Source: Nonlabens sp. | Lineage (GTDB): Bacteria > Bacteroidota > Bacteroidia > Flavobacteriales > Flavobacteriaceae | Reading direction: 5' to 3' | NCBI GenBank assembly: GCA_023301395.1 | Contig: JALZUY010000057.1 | Span: forward strand, 1 to 6,942 | DNA length: 6,942 nt | Part shown: positions 1-6,133 of the stretch, piece by piece | Layout: every line of letters starts with the position of its first letter | Numbering within the stretch: position 1 is the stretch's first letter | Translations under genes and position numbers: made by a program | Notes under the pieces: generated by a model | What the model was told of the DNA's origin: nothing | Database searches by the model: none | What the model saw: only the letters and a program-made list of their open reading frames with translations

Positions 1-927
1 TGGACAGAGAAAAGAAATTTTGAGACAATACTTAACGCACTTCAAACTAAGAAATTAGATGTTGAGCCACTCATCATCAAAACTCTTGTTACAGGAGTCA
101 TAACTAAAAATTTGCGTGCAAGGTATCCAATAGATAAGACATTGCTAAGTAAGGATTTGTTAGAATATAGAATTATAAATGATTCCACTGCATATCTAGG
201 AGTTCATACATTTTCAAATGACGATATAAGAGAAGAATCAAAAGAAAAACGTTTAGATAAATTTCTAGAAAGAAGCTTTAAAGCTATTTCTCAAAACAAT
301 ATTAAAACCTTGATTGTAGATGTGAGCTCTAATAGTGGTGGCGATGAAGGAAATGAAAGTTTACTGTACTCCTATTTTGGTGAGAATTATCAAAAGTATT
401 CAAAGGTTAGGGTTAAAACTCAAAAGGCTATTCTTGAAAATGGTGTTGATAAACCTATTGTTTTAAAATCCTTAGGTTTTCTTGAAAGAATTTATCTCTA
501 TCAAAAATTAGATGATGGATCTCTAGAGAGAATAAAAAATCGAGGATTTGGTTTGATGGCATTTAAAAAGAAACCAAAGTATGTTTTTAGAGGTACTACT
601 TATGTTGTAATCAGTCCAGTGACTTATTCTGGTGGTAGTGAGTTTTCTAATATGATGTACACAAATAAATTAGCAACATTCATCGGGCAAGAAACCGGTG
701 GTGGATATTATGGAAATACAAGCGGTTATAGTCAAAAACTTATTCTTCCTAATTCTAAAATAGAGATTAGTATTCCAGCCTTACAGTTTATGATGAACGT
801 TAAGCCGTTGTTACCATTTGGAAGTGGTGTAAAACCTCATTACCTAGTAATACCAACGTTTCAAGAATTCATTAATAAAACACCCATAGAAATTGACTTC
901 ATTCTTGATTTAGAAAGTAAGAAATAA
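1..927 (+). CDS. S41-family serine peptidase (tricorn/IRBP-like), C-terminal part
   Basis: Partial gene. The frame is open from base 1, so the true start lies left of the window; the TTG at 112 is an internal Leu codon, not a convincing start. The 308 visible residues carry the S41 core. LIVDVSSNSGGD (about 104-115) corresponds to the family's LIIDLRxNxGG strand-turn. TYSGGSEFS (208-216) matches the TFSAAEEFA nucleophile segment of the IRBP/tricorn-like branch, making Ser210 the likely nucleophile. ATFIGQETGGG (225-235) matches its ATVVGExTGGG segment. The C-terminal GVKPHYLVIPT stretch is also typical of S41 proteins. The GK lysine of CtpA/Tsp-type S41 enzymes is absent, which fits the IRBP-like branch. 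The signal peptide and any N-terminal domain would lie outside the window, so location is unknown; relatives are usually exported. The substrate cannot be inferred. The gene is convergent with capB across a terminator. Confidence 0.85.
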   Translation, partial: WTEKRNFETILNALQTKKLDVEPLIIKTLVTGVITKNLRARYPIDKTLLSKDLLEYRIINDSTAYLGVHTFSNDDIREESKEKRLDKFLERSFKAISQNNIKTLIVDVSSNSGGDEGNESLLYSYFGENYQKYSKVRVKTQKAILENGVDKPIVLKSLGFLERIYLYQKLDDGSLERIKNRGFGLMAFKKKPKYVFRGTTYVVISPVTYSGGSEFSNMMYTNKLATFIGQETGGGYYGNTSGYSQKLILPNSKIEISIPALQFMMNVKPLLPFGSGVKPHYLVIPTFQEFINKTPIEIDFILDLESKK

Positions 928-961
928 TCTATTCTTTAATATCCAAGAATCTCATAATAAC

Positions 962-991
962 AAAAAAGCTCTAGGAAACTAGAGCTTTTTT
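962..991. terminator. Bidirectional Rho-independent terminator between the S41 peptidase gene and capB
   Basis: A perfect 13-bp inverted repeat, AAAAAAGCTCTAG (962-974) and CTAGAGCTTTTTT (979-991), encloses a GAAA tetraloop (975-978). The A/T flanks give a U-tract on either strand, so it can end the plus-strand S41 transcript (stop at 927) and the minus-strand capB transcript (stop at 1029). Confidence 0.92.
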
Positions 992-1001
992 AAATATAGA
1001 T

Positions 1002-1014
1002 TTTCGCAAAAGCG
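1002..1014. repeat. Degenerate copy of the CGCTTTCGCGAAAGCG repeat
   Basis: TTTCGCAAAAGCG differs at one position from TTTCGCGAAAGCG, the right part of the perfect palindrome at 2413-2428. It lies between the terminator and the capB stop codon. The two copies flank capB, one on each side. Recognising it as a repeat rests on the two copies seen here and on recollection of similar sequences in flavobacterial intergenic DNA. Confidence 0.45.
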
Positions 1015-1028
1015 ATATTATAATTTCA

Positions 1029-2285
1029 CTATTCAAAAGCTGCAGCAACTGCAGCACTTAATCTTTTGTAAACTCCACCATCAAGACGCTCGCGTATCGC
1101 TTCAAAAGCAGCTAGTGTCTCTTCAATATCTTCCATTGTGTGGGAAGCAGTAGGAATCAATCTCAATAGGATTAATCCTTTAGGAATCACTGGATATACA
1201 ACTATAGAGCAAAATACTCCATAATTCTCTCTCAAATCTTTTACCAGTGCCATAGCCTCAGGAATACTACCTTTCAAATATACTGGAGTTACACATGACT
1301 GTGTAGTTCCTATATCAAAACCACGATCTTTCAATCCGTTTTGAAGTGTATCTACATTTTCCCAAAGCTTTTGCTTCAGTTCAGGCATGGTACGTAACAT
1401 ATCTAAACGTTTCAAAGCACCAACCACTAATTGTGATTGTAGTGATTTTGCAAACATTTGAGAACGTAGGTTATATTTTAAGTAATCCATGATTTCCTTA
1501 TCAGCAGCTATAAAAGCTCCTGTACTAGCAAGCGACTTTGCAAAAGTTGCAAAATACACATCAATATCATCTTGAACACCTTGCTCTTCTCCTGCTCCAG
1601 CACCTGTCTTACCTAGTGTTCCAAAACCATGAGCATCGTCCACAAAAAGACGGAAGTTATATTTCTTCTTAAGTTCAACAATTTCTTTTAAGCGTCCTTG
1701 TTCACCACGCATTCCAAACACACCTTCAGAAATAACAAGAATTCCTCCACCAGTTTGTTCAGCTATTTTAGTAGCACGTTGTAAGTTCTTTTCAACACTT
1801 TCAATATCGTTGTGCTTATAAGTAAAACGCTTACCATGGTGTAATCTCACACCATCAATAATACATGCATGAGCATCTACATCATATACAATCACATCAT
1901 CTTTTGCAACTAGTGCATCAACTGTAGATACCATTCCTTGATATCCAAAATTCAATAAATAAGCTGCTTCTTTATTCACAAATGCAGCAAGCTCATCTTG
2001 TAATTGATCATGTAAATCAGTATGACCACTCATCATACGGGCACCCATAGGGTATGCACTACCAAATTCTGCGGCAGCCTCAGCATCTACTTTACGTACT
2101 TCAGGATGGTTTGCAAGGCCTAAGTAGTCGTTTACACTCCATGTAATTACTTCTCTACCATTGAAACGCATGCGGTTTGCAATAGGACCTTCTAACTTTG
2201 GAAATACAAAATAGCCTTCAGCCACAGATGCCCATTTTCCTAATGGTCCTTTATCCTTGTAAATTTTATCAAATAAATCTTTCAT
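1029..2285 (-). CDS. capB: Alpha-oxoamine synthase, probable cysteate-C-fatty acyltransferase (capnine synthesis)
   Basis: A 418-residue PLP-dependent, fold-type-I enzyme of the alpha-oxoamine synthase family (with serine palmitoyltransferase, KBL, BioF and ALAS), near the usual length of about 400. Visible landmarks are the SVNDYLGLANHPEV substrate-entry segment (50-63), His139 in DAHACIIDG (cofactor-stacking His), VDDAHG (215-220, with Asp216 facing the pyridine nitrogen and His219), and TFAKS with Lys250 as the Schiff-base lysine. No signal peptide or membrane segment is seen, so it should act in the cytosol or at the inner membrane face. The proposed reaction is L-cysteate plus a long-chain, probably iso-branched, acyl-CoA to 3-dehydrocapnine, CO2 and CoA. 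The fold assignment is secure. The cysteate specificity is inferred from the adjacent capA-like gene and from resemblance, from memory, to the Flavobacterium johnsoniae and Capnocytophaga enzymes. Alternatives are serine palmitoyltransferase, KBL or BioF. The ATG at 2285 lies just below a good -7 element and has no Shine-Dalgarno, as is normal here. Confidence 0.8.
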   Translation of the reverse strand: MKDLFDKIYKDKGPLGKWASVAEGYFVFPKLEGPIANRMRFNGREVITWSVNDYLGLANHPEVRKVDAEAAAEFGSAYPMGARMMSGHTDLHDQLQDELAAFVNKEAAYLLNFGYQGMVSTVDALVAKDDVIVYDVDAHACIIDGVRLHHGKRFTYKHNDIESVEKNLQRATKIAEQTGGGILVISEGVFGMRGEQGRLKEIVELKKKYNFRLFVDDAHGFGTLGKTGAGAGEEQGVQDDIDVYFATFAKSLASTGAFIAADKEIMDYLKYNLRSQMFAKSLQSQLVVGALKRLDMLRTMPELKQKLWENVDTLQNGLKDRGFDIGTTQSCVTPVYLKGSIPEAMALVKDLRENYGVFCSIVVYPVIPKGLILLRLIPTASHTMEDIEETLAAFEAIRERLDGGVYKRLSAAVAAAFE

Positions 2286-2303
2286 AAGAACATTTTAACG
2301 ATG

Positions 2304-2311
2304 CAAAGATA
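2304..2311 (-). promoter_or_regulatory. Putative capB promoter, -7 element
   Basis: On the minus strand this reads TATCTTTG, a perfect match to the Bacteroidota sigma-A -7 consensus TAnnTTTG, 18 bases before the capB ATG. The leader would therefore be very short. No TTG is found at the expected -33 distance; the nearest candidate is GTG (complement of 2333-2335), 21 bases upstream. The weak -33 suggests activator dependence or a modest promoter. That is inference. Confidence 0.6.
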
Positions 2312-2316
2312 CAATT

Positions 2317-2337
2317 CTAATCACAATTTGATCACAC
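2317..2337. promoter_or_regulatory. Tandem TGTGAT half-sites upstream of capB
   Basis: On the minus strand TGTGAT occurs twice as a direct repeat (complements of 2331-2336 and 2320-2325) with a 5-base gap, so the copies are 11 bp apart, about one helical turn. They cover the region where the -33 element would sit. Same-face spacing is compatible with a tandem-binding regulator, but the motif is short in AT-rich DNA. Confidence 0.3.
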
Positions 2338-2338
2338 A

Positions 2339-2352
2339 TTATGCATGCATAA
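2339..2352. promoter_or_regulatory. 14-bp perfect palindrome, candidate operator for capB
   Basis: TTATGCATGCATAA is a perfect inverted repeat with no spacer. Its centre is about 38 bp upstream of the centre of the capB -7 element, roughly -45 to -50 from the expected transcription start, a position typical of dimeric activators. It is too short to be a stable RNA hairpin, so a DNA-binding role is more plausible. The regulator is unknown. Confidence 0.4.
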
Positions 2353-2359
2353 CAAATAA

Positions 2360-2384
2360 GTTGATAACAATAAACTGTTGATAA
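2360..2384. repeat. Direct repeat GTTGATAA, 17-bp period
   Basis: Two identical 8-mers, GTTGATAA at 2360-2367 and 2377-2384, lie upstream of the capB palindrome. They may be part of the same regulatory region or chance in AT-rich DNA. Confidence 0.25.
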
Positions 2385-2412
2385 ATAGATAGTTAAGTGA
2401 TTTGAGTAATCT

Positions 2413-2428
2413 CGCTTTCGCGAAAGCG
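2413..2428. repeat. 16-bp perfect palindrome CGCTTTCGCGAAAGCG
   Basis: CGCTTTCG is followed directly by its reverse complement CGAAAGCG. This is GC-rich for an otherwise AT-rich intergenic region, and a near-identical 13-base core recurs at 1002-1014. It sits 7 bases beyond the end of the capA terminator hairpin. I associate this sequence with dispersed intergenic repeats in some marine Flavobacteriaceae; function unknown. Confidence 0.6.
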
Positions 2429-2432
2429 TAAT

Positions 2433-2466
2433 AAAAAACCGCTATTCTATTAAAGAACAGCGGTTT
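2433..2466 (-). terminator. Rho-independent terminator of capA
   Basis: On the minus strand, 25 bases past the capA stop codon, AAACCGCT (complement of 2459-2466) pairs with AGCGGTTT (complement of 2436-2443). TTCT/AGAA extends the stem beyond one mismatch, with a 5-base loop (2449-2453). Six T residues on that strand (complement of 2433-2438) overlap the stem end. The hairpin separates capA from capB, so most capB transcription should start from its own promoter. Confidence 0.88.
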
Positions 2467-2491
2467 ATAGTATGTTAAATATTCGTTTAGA

Positions 2492-3532
2492 TTACTTGAT
2501 GTACTCTATATGCTGTTCGGCAATGGTAGATTTTGAATCAAAAAAACCTTGATCCTGCATCCATTGATCATTATATATTTTACTCATATATCTTGAACCA
2601 TGATCTGGGAATATCACGACAACTTTGGAATCCTTGTTAAATCGTCCTTCCTCGTTCAACAGCTTTACAGCTTGCATAGCTGCACCACTAGTATACCCCA
2701 CAAAAAGACCTTCAGTTTGTGATATTCTACGTGACATGTGAGCTGCGTCTTCATCCTTTACTTTCATAAAATAATCGATACTATCAAAGTCTGTCGCCGT
2801 AGGAATAAGGTTTTTACCTAATCCTTCAATTCGATAAGGATAAATTTCATTGGAATCAAATTCTTGAGTCTCATGATATTTTTTAAGAACACTTCCATAA
2901 GCGTCTACTCCTAGAATCTCAATATTCGGATTTTGTTCTTTTAAGAAACGTGCAGTTCCTGATATAGTTCCACCGGTACCGCTACAAGCTACTAAATGAG
3001 TGATTTGCCCACCTGTTTGTTCCCATAACTCTGGTCCTGTTGTTTTATAATGAGCTTCCATATTCAAATCATTAAAATACTGATTGATATAGATGCTGTT
3101 TTTTATCTCTTCATGAAGGCGTTTAGCAACTTCATAATAACTTCGTGGATCGTCTGCGCTTACATTTGCTGGGCAAACGTACACTTTAGCTCCCATAGAT
3201 TTTAACATGTCTATTTTATCGGCACTGGATTTAGAACTCACGGCAAGAATACAATCATATCCTTTAATACGGCTTACCATTGCAATACTAAATCCTGTAT
3301 TGCCAGACGTAGTTTCAATAATCGTATCGCCAGGTTTTAAAATACCTTTACGCTCTGCTTCTTCAATAATATGTAGAGCAATTCTGTCTTTTGAAGAGTG
3401 CCCTGGATTAAAGGCTTCAACTTTTGCAAAGAATTCTCCTGTAAAATCAGCTGTTGTAGTGGATAATCTTATAAGTGGTGTTTCACCTATAAGATCTAAT
3501 ACACTGTCATAAGCTTTAATGTCTTTATTCAT
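2492..3532 (-). CDS. capA: CBS/cysteine-synthase-like PLP enzyme, probable cysteate synthase
   Basis: A 346-residue fold-type-II PLP enzyme of the cysteine synthase/cystathionine beta-synthase family. Landmarks are SVLDLIGETPLIRL (10-23, family N-terminal signature), NPGHSSKDR with Lys48 as the Schiff-base lysine, TTSGNTG (74-80, substrate-carboxylate loop), GTGGTISG (185-192, PLP phosphate loop) and GYTSGAA (279-285, Ser282 likely near the pyridine nitrogen). The length is that of a catalytic core; there are no C-terminal CBS regulatory domains and no N-terminal haem segment. It should be cytosolic. Proposed reaction: O-phospho-L-serine plus sulfite to L-cysteate and phosphate, supplying the headgroup for the neighbouring acyltransferase. 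The family call is firm. The substrate call is inferred from the adjacent capB-like gene and from the known CBS relationship of Capnocytophaga CapA; cysteine synthase or true CBS remain possible. The gene starts 67 bases after the oligopeptidase stop and has a full promoter overlapping that gene's end. Confidence 0.75.
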   Translation of the reverse strand: MNKDIKAYDSVLDLIGETPLIRLSTTTADFTGEFFAKVEAFNPGHSSKDRIALHIIEEAERKGILKPGDTIIETTSGNTGFSIAMVSRIKGYDCILAVSSKSSADKIDMLKSMGAKVYVCPANVSADDPRSYYEVAKRLHEEIKNSIYINQYFNDLNMEAHYKTTGPELWEQTGGQITHLVACSGTGGTISGTARFLKEQNPNIEILGVDAYGSVLKKYHETQEFDSNEIYPYRIEGLGKNLIPTATDFDSIDYFMKVKDEDAAHMSRRISQTEGLFVGYTSGAAMQAVKLLNEEGRFNKDSKVVVIFPDHGSRYMSKIYNDQWMQDQGFFDSKSTIAEQHIEYIK

Positions 3533-3579
3533 AAATAGGGTTTAATTCTTGAAAGCAAAAAAACAATCCAAAAACTCGG

Positions 3580-3610
3580 CAAATTTACAATAATTTTTAC
3601 TAGCTATCAA
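3580..3610 (-). promoter_or_regulatory. Putative capA promoter (-33 TTG, -7 TAAATTTG)
   Basis: Minus-strand TAAATTTG (complement of 3580-3587) matches TAnnTTTG exactly. A TTG (complement of 3608-3610) lies 20 bases upstream, within the normal spacing for Bacteroidota sigma-A promoters. The -33 element falls inside the last codons of the oligopeptidase gene. The leader to the capA ATG at 3532 is about 40 bases and has no Shine-Dalgarno. Confidence 0.68.
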
Positions 3611-5666
3611 TTTGTTCTAAGTCGAGTAAAAATGCAAAATCTATGGCAACTTCTTTTAATGCATCATATCGTCCAGATGCACCGCTATGGCCACTTTTCA
3701 TGTCTGTTTTAAATAATAATAAATTATCATTTGTTTTAAGTTCTCTTAATTTTGCTACCCATTTTGCAGGTTCCCAATATTGTACTTGAGAATCATGATA
3801 ACCTGTAGTAACTAACACGTTAGGATATTCCTGAGCAACTACCTGATCATAAGGAGAATAACTAAGCATGTATTCATAACTTTCCTTATTATTAGGGTTT
3901 CCCCATTCATCATATTCGCCAGTTGTAAGAGGAATAGAATCATCTAACATAGTAGAGACAACATCCACAAATGGTACAGCACTTAAAATCCCTTTGTATA
4001 ATTGAGGTGCCATATTCATTATTGCTCCCATAAGTAATCCTCCAGCAGATCCACCACTGGCATACAAATGTGAAGCGGTAGTATAGTTTTCTTTTATTAA
4101 ATGCTCACTACAGGCAATAAAATCCGTAAACGTATTGCGTTTATGAAACATTTTACCATCTTCATACCATGGCCTTCCTAGATATTCACTACCTCTTACG
4201 TGTGCAATAGCATAAACAAAACCTCTATTTAATAAACTTAATCTTGATATAGAAAAATAAGGATCAATTGTAGCCCCATAACTTCCATATCCATATAACA
4301 ATAATGGATTTCCTGTTTCTTTCTTTAAGGATTTCTTGTAGACCAGGCTTATAGGAATCTTTTTACCGTCAGTAGCGGTTGCCCAAACTCGTTCTGAGGC
4401 ATAATCATTTGGATTAAAGCTATCATCTTGAATCTTTTGTGTTTTTAAAATTATCTCTTCTTTAGTATCCATATCAAATTCTATAACCGATGGTGGCGTG
4501 GTTAATGAATTATATTGATAACGTAATTTAGTAGTATTAAAATCGTAATTCCCACCAGTAAAAGCTGTGTAGGTCTCATTATCAAATGGTAAAAAATAGT
4601 CAATCGTATCATCCCATGATTTAATACGTATTCTATTCAATCCATTAAAACGATCAGAAATGACTAAATAGTTATTGAAAATCTCAAAATCTTCGAGCAA
4701 TATATCTTGATTGTGCGGTATTAAGTCAACCCAATTTTCCATTTGAGGAGTATCAATTGCGGTTTTCATGACTTTAAAGTTGATGGCATCATCTTTATTA
4801 GTCATCATATAGAAGTGATCTCCATAGTGTAAAACGCTATACTCTAGTTCTTCAGTACGTTTCTGGATAATTGTAAAATCAGTATTTGGAGCATCAGCTT
4901 TTATGAATCGTACTTCATCAGTTAAAGACGAAGAGGACTTAATCATGATATAGTCTCTTGATTTTGATTTATAGACATAGCAATTGAAAATCTCATCATC
5001 CTCTTGATAAACAACTGTTGCAGTACTAGGTTTATCTCCTAATTTGTATTTGTAAATTTTATGCGCTCTTAGAGTTTGCTCATCTTTCCTTACAAAAAAT
5101 AGCGTTTGATTGTCTTCCGCCCATACCGCTCCACCTGTTGTCAACTCAATGGAATGCTTATTTACCTCATCATTTTCGAGATCTTTAAAATAGATCGTAT
5201 ACTGTCTTCTACCTATTGTATCTACTCCATAAGAAACCGTTTTATTATCTGGAGTAATACTCATTCCTGTTAATTGAAAAAAGTCATGATCAGTAGCCAT
5301 CTCATTTACATCAAATAGTAGTTCCTCATTCGCTTCAAGAGTATCTCTTTTACGATAATAAAAAGGATAACTCATTCCTTTCTTCATTTTTGTATAGTAC
5401 CAATAGCCATTCCATAGATAAGGAACTGACTCATCATCTTCATTGATTCTACTTTTTATTTCTTCAAATAGATCCTCTTTAAGTTGACTAGTATGAGCTG
5501 TCATTTTCTCATAATATTCATTCTCTTTATTTAAAGATTCTATCACCTCTGGAGCGTCTCGTTTAATCATCCAGTGATAATTATCGATACGTTGTTGTCC
5601 ATGAGATTTATGAACGTGAACAATCTTCTTTGCAACAGGTACTTTATGCGATTCCATTTGTGTCAT
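3600..5666 (-). CDS. Oligopeptidase B-like prolyl oligopeptidase (S9A)
   Basis: A 688-residue serine peptidase, almost the length of E. coli oligopeptidase B (686). The N-terminal half (about 1-420) is the beta-propeller gate. The C-terminal alpha/beta-hydrolase domain carries Ser540 in GGSAGG, Asp625 in TGYHDSQVQYWEP and His660 in KSGHSGASGRYD; their spacings (85 and 35) equal those recalled for the E. coli enzyme (S532, D617, H652). It should cleave short peptides, classically after Arg or Lys. Glu584 matches the P1-binding Glu576 and Asp586 replaces Glu578. Asp468 matches Asp460, but Tyr470 stands where Asp462 helps select basic P2 residues, so dibasic preference may be reduced. There is no signal peptide, so it is probably cytoplasmic. 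Met4 is an alternative start. It is divergent from ybaB and upstream of capA; I see no functional link to capnine synthesis. Confidence 0.93.
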   Translation of the reverse strand: MTQMESHKVPVAKKIVHVHKSHGQQRIDNYHWMIKRDAPEVIESLNKENEYYEKMTAHTSQLKEDLFEEIKSRINEDDESVPYLWNGYWYYTKMKKGMSYPFYYRKRDTLEANEELLFDVNEMATDHDFFQLTGMSITPDNKTVSYGVDTIGRRQYTIYFKDLENDEVNKHSIELTTGGAVWAEDNQTLFFVRKDEQTLRAHKIYKYKLGDKPSTATVVYQEDDEIFNCYVYKSKSRDYIMIKSSSSLTDEVRFIKADAPNTDFTIIQKRTEELEYSVLHYGDHFYMMTNKDDAINFKVMKTAIDTPQMENWVDLIPHNQDILLEDFEIFNNYLVISDRFNGLNRIRIKSWDDTIDYFLPFDNETYTAFTGGNYDFNTTKLRYQYNSLTTPPSVIEFDMDTKEEIILKTQKIQDDSFNPNDYASERVWATATDGKKIPISLVYKKSLKKETGNPLLLYGYGSYGATIDPYFSISRLSLLNRGFVYAIAHVRGSEYLGRPWYEDGKMFHKRNTFTDFIACSEHLIKENYTTASHLYASGGSAGGLLMGAIMNMAPQLYKGILSAVPFVDVVSTMLDDSIPLTTGEYDEWGNPNNKESYEYMLSYSPYDQVVAQEYPNVLVTTGYHDSQVQYWEPAKWVAKLRELKTNDNLLLFKTDMKSGHSGASGRYDALKEVAIDFAFLLDLEQIDS

Positions 5667-5727
5667 TTAAAAAACGGTGTAAGATATAAAACAGCTCTGG
5701 TAACTAGGTGAACTTTAACGGATGTTA

Positions 5728-5735
5728 TAATTTTG
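5728..5735 (+). promoter_or_regulatory. Putative ybaB promoter, -7 element
   Basis: TAATTTTG matches TAnnTTTG exactly, 25 bases before the ybaB ATG, in the 94-bp divergent region between the oligopeptidase gene and ybaB. No TTG is seen at the usual -33 distance. Confidence 0.5.
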
Positions 5736-5760
5736 TTGCAAACAATTAAAACAAGAAATT

Positions 5761-6075
5761 ATGTTTGGAGATTTAATGGGAAAATTGAAAGAGACCCAGC
5801 AAAAAGTGGAAGAAACTAAAAACAGAATGGAATCTGTTCTTATCGATGAACACTCAAGTGATCAACTATTACAAGCTACAGTAACGGCTAGCAGAACTAT
5901 CAAAAGTATTTCTATTGATGATAAACTGTTAGAAGATAAAGAACAACTAGAGGATTATTTAATTCTAGTCCTTAATAAAGCACTAGATAAAGCTGAAGGC
6001 ATTTATGAGCATGAAGTAGCTGCTGTTGCAAAAGATGGAATGCCTAATATTCCTGGAATGGACATGTTTAAATAA
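5761..6075 (+). CDS. YbaB/EbfC-family nucleoid-associated DNA-binding protein
   Basis: A 104-residue protein, the usual size for the family. Features are the N-terminal MFGDLMGKLKETQQKVEETK helix (1-20), a central beta segment, QATVTASRTIKSISIDDKLL (about 38-57), a helical LVLNKALDKAEGIYEHE region (68-84) and a Met/Pro/Gly-rich tail. Members form tweezer-like dimers that bind DNA with little sequence specificity and coat the nucleoid. Many bacteria have the gene beside dnaX-recR; here it stands alone, divergent from the oligopeptidase gene, and ends at a strong terminator. The central part differs somewhat from the common QAxGxVxVTxxG pattern, so this could be a lineage-specific paralogue. 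The ATG at 5761 has an A-rich leader and no Shine-Dalgarno. Confidence 0.85.
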   Translation: MFGDLMGKLKETQQKVEETKNRMESVLIDEHSSDQLLQATVTASRTIKSISIDDKLLEDKEQLEDYLILVLNKALDKAEGIYEHEVAAVAKDGMPNIPGMDMFK

Positions 6076-6133
6076 TTGTTTCTTTTGGCGATAGAATCAA
6101 TTAATTATTATAAGACAAAAACCTTTTAAATAC

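Noticed and set aside
112..927. Treating the S41 gene as complete from TTG 112
   Set aside because: The frame is open to base 1 with plausible protein sequence, and a 271-residue product would be short for this family.
1029..2285. Annotating the alpha-oxoamine synthase as 2-amino-3-ketobutyrate CoA ligase (Kbl) or BioF
   Set aside because: No threonine dehydrogenase or biotin gene is nearby and the neighbour is a CBS-like enzyme; cysteate acyltransferase fits the context better, although sequence alone does not exclude the others.
2286..2491. A riboswitch or small RNA in the capA-capB intergenic region
   Set aside because: Apart from the capA terminator only short palindromes and direct repeats are present. 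The capB leader predicted from the -7 element is under 20 bases, too short for a riboswitch.
3207..3512. Plus-strand open frame of 101 codons inside capA
   Set aside because: It lies antisense to a well-supported PLP enzyme gene, its translation has no recognisable family, and no promoter or terminator serves it.
5667..5700. A promoter for the oligopeptidase gene on the minus strand
   Set aside because: The best candidate reads TATCTTAC, which misses the final TG of TAnnTTTG, and no -33 TTG is correctly spaced. A promoter must exist but I cannot place it.
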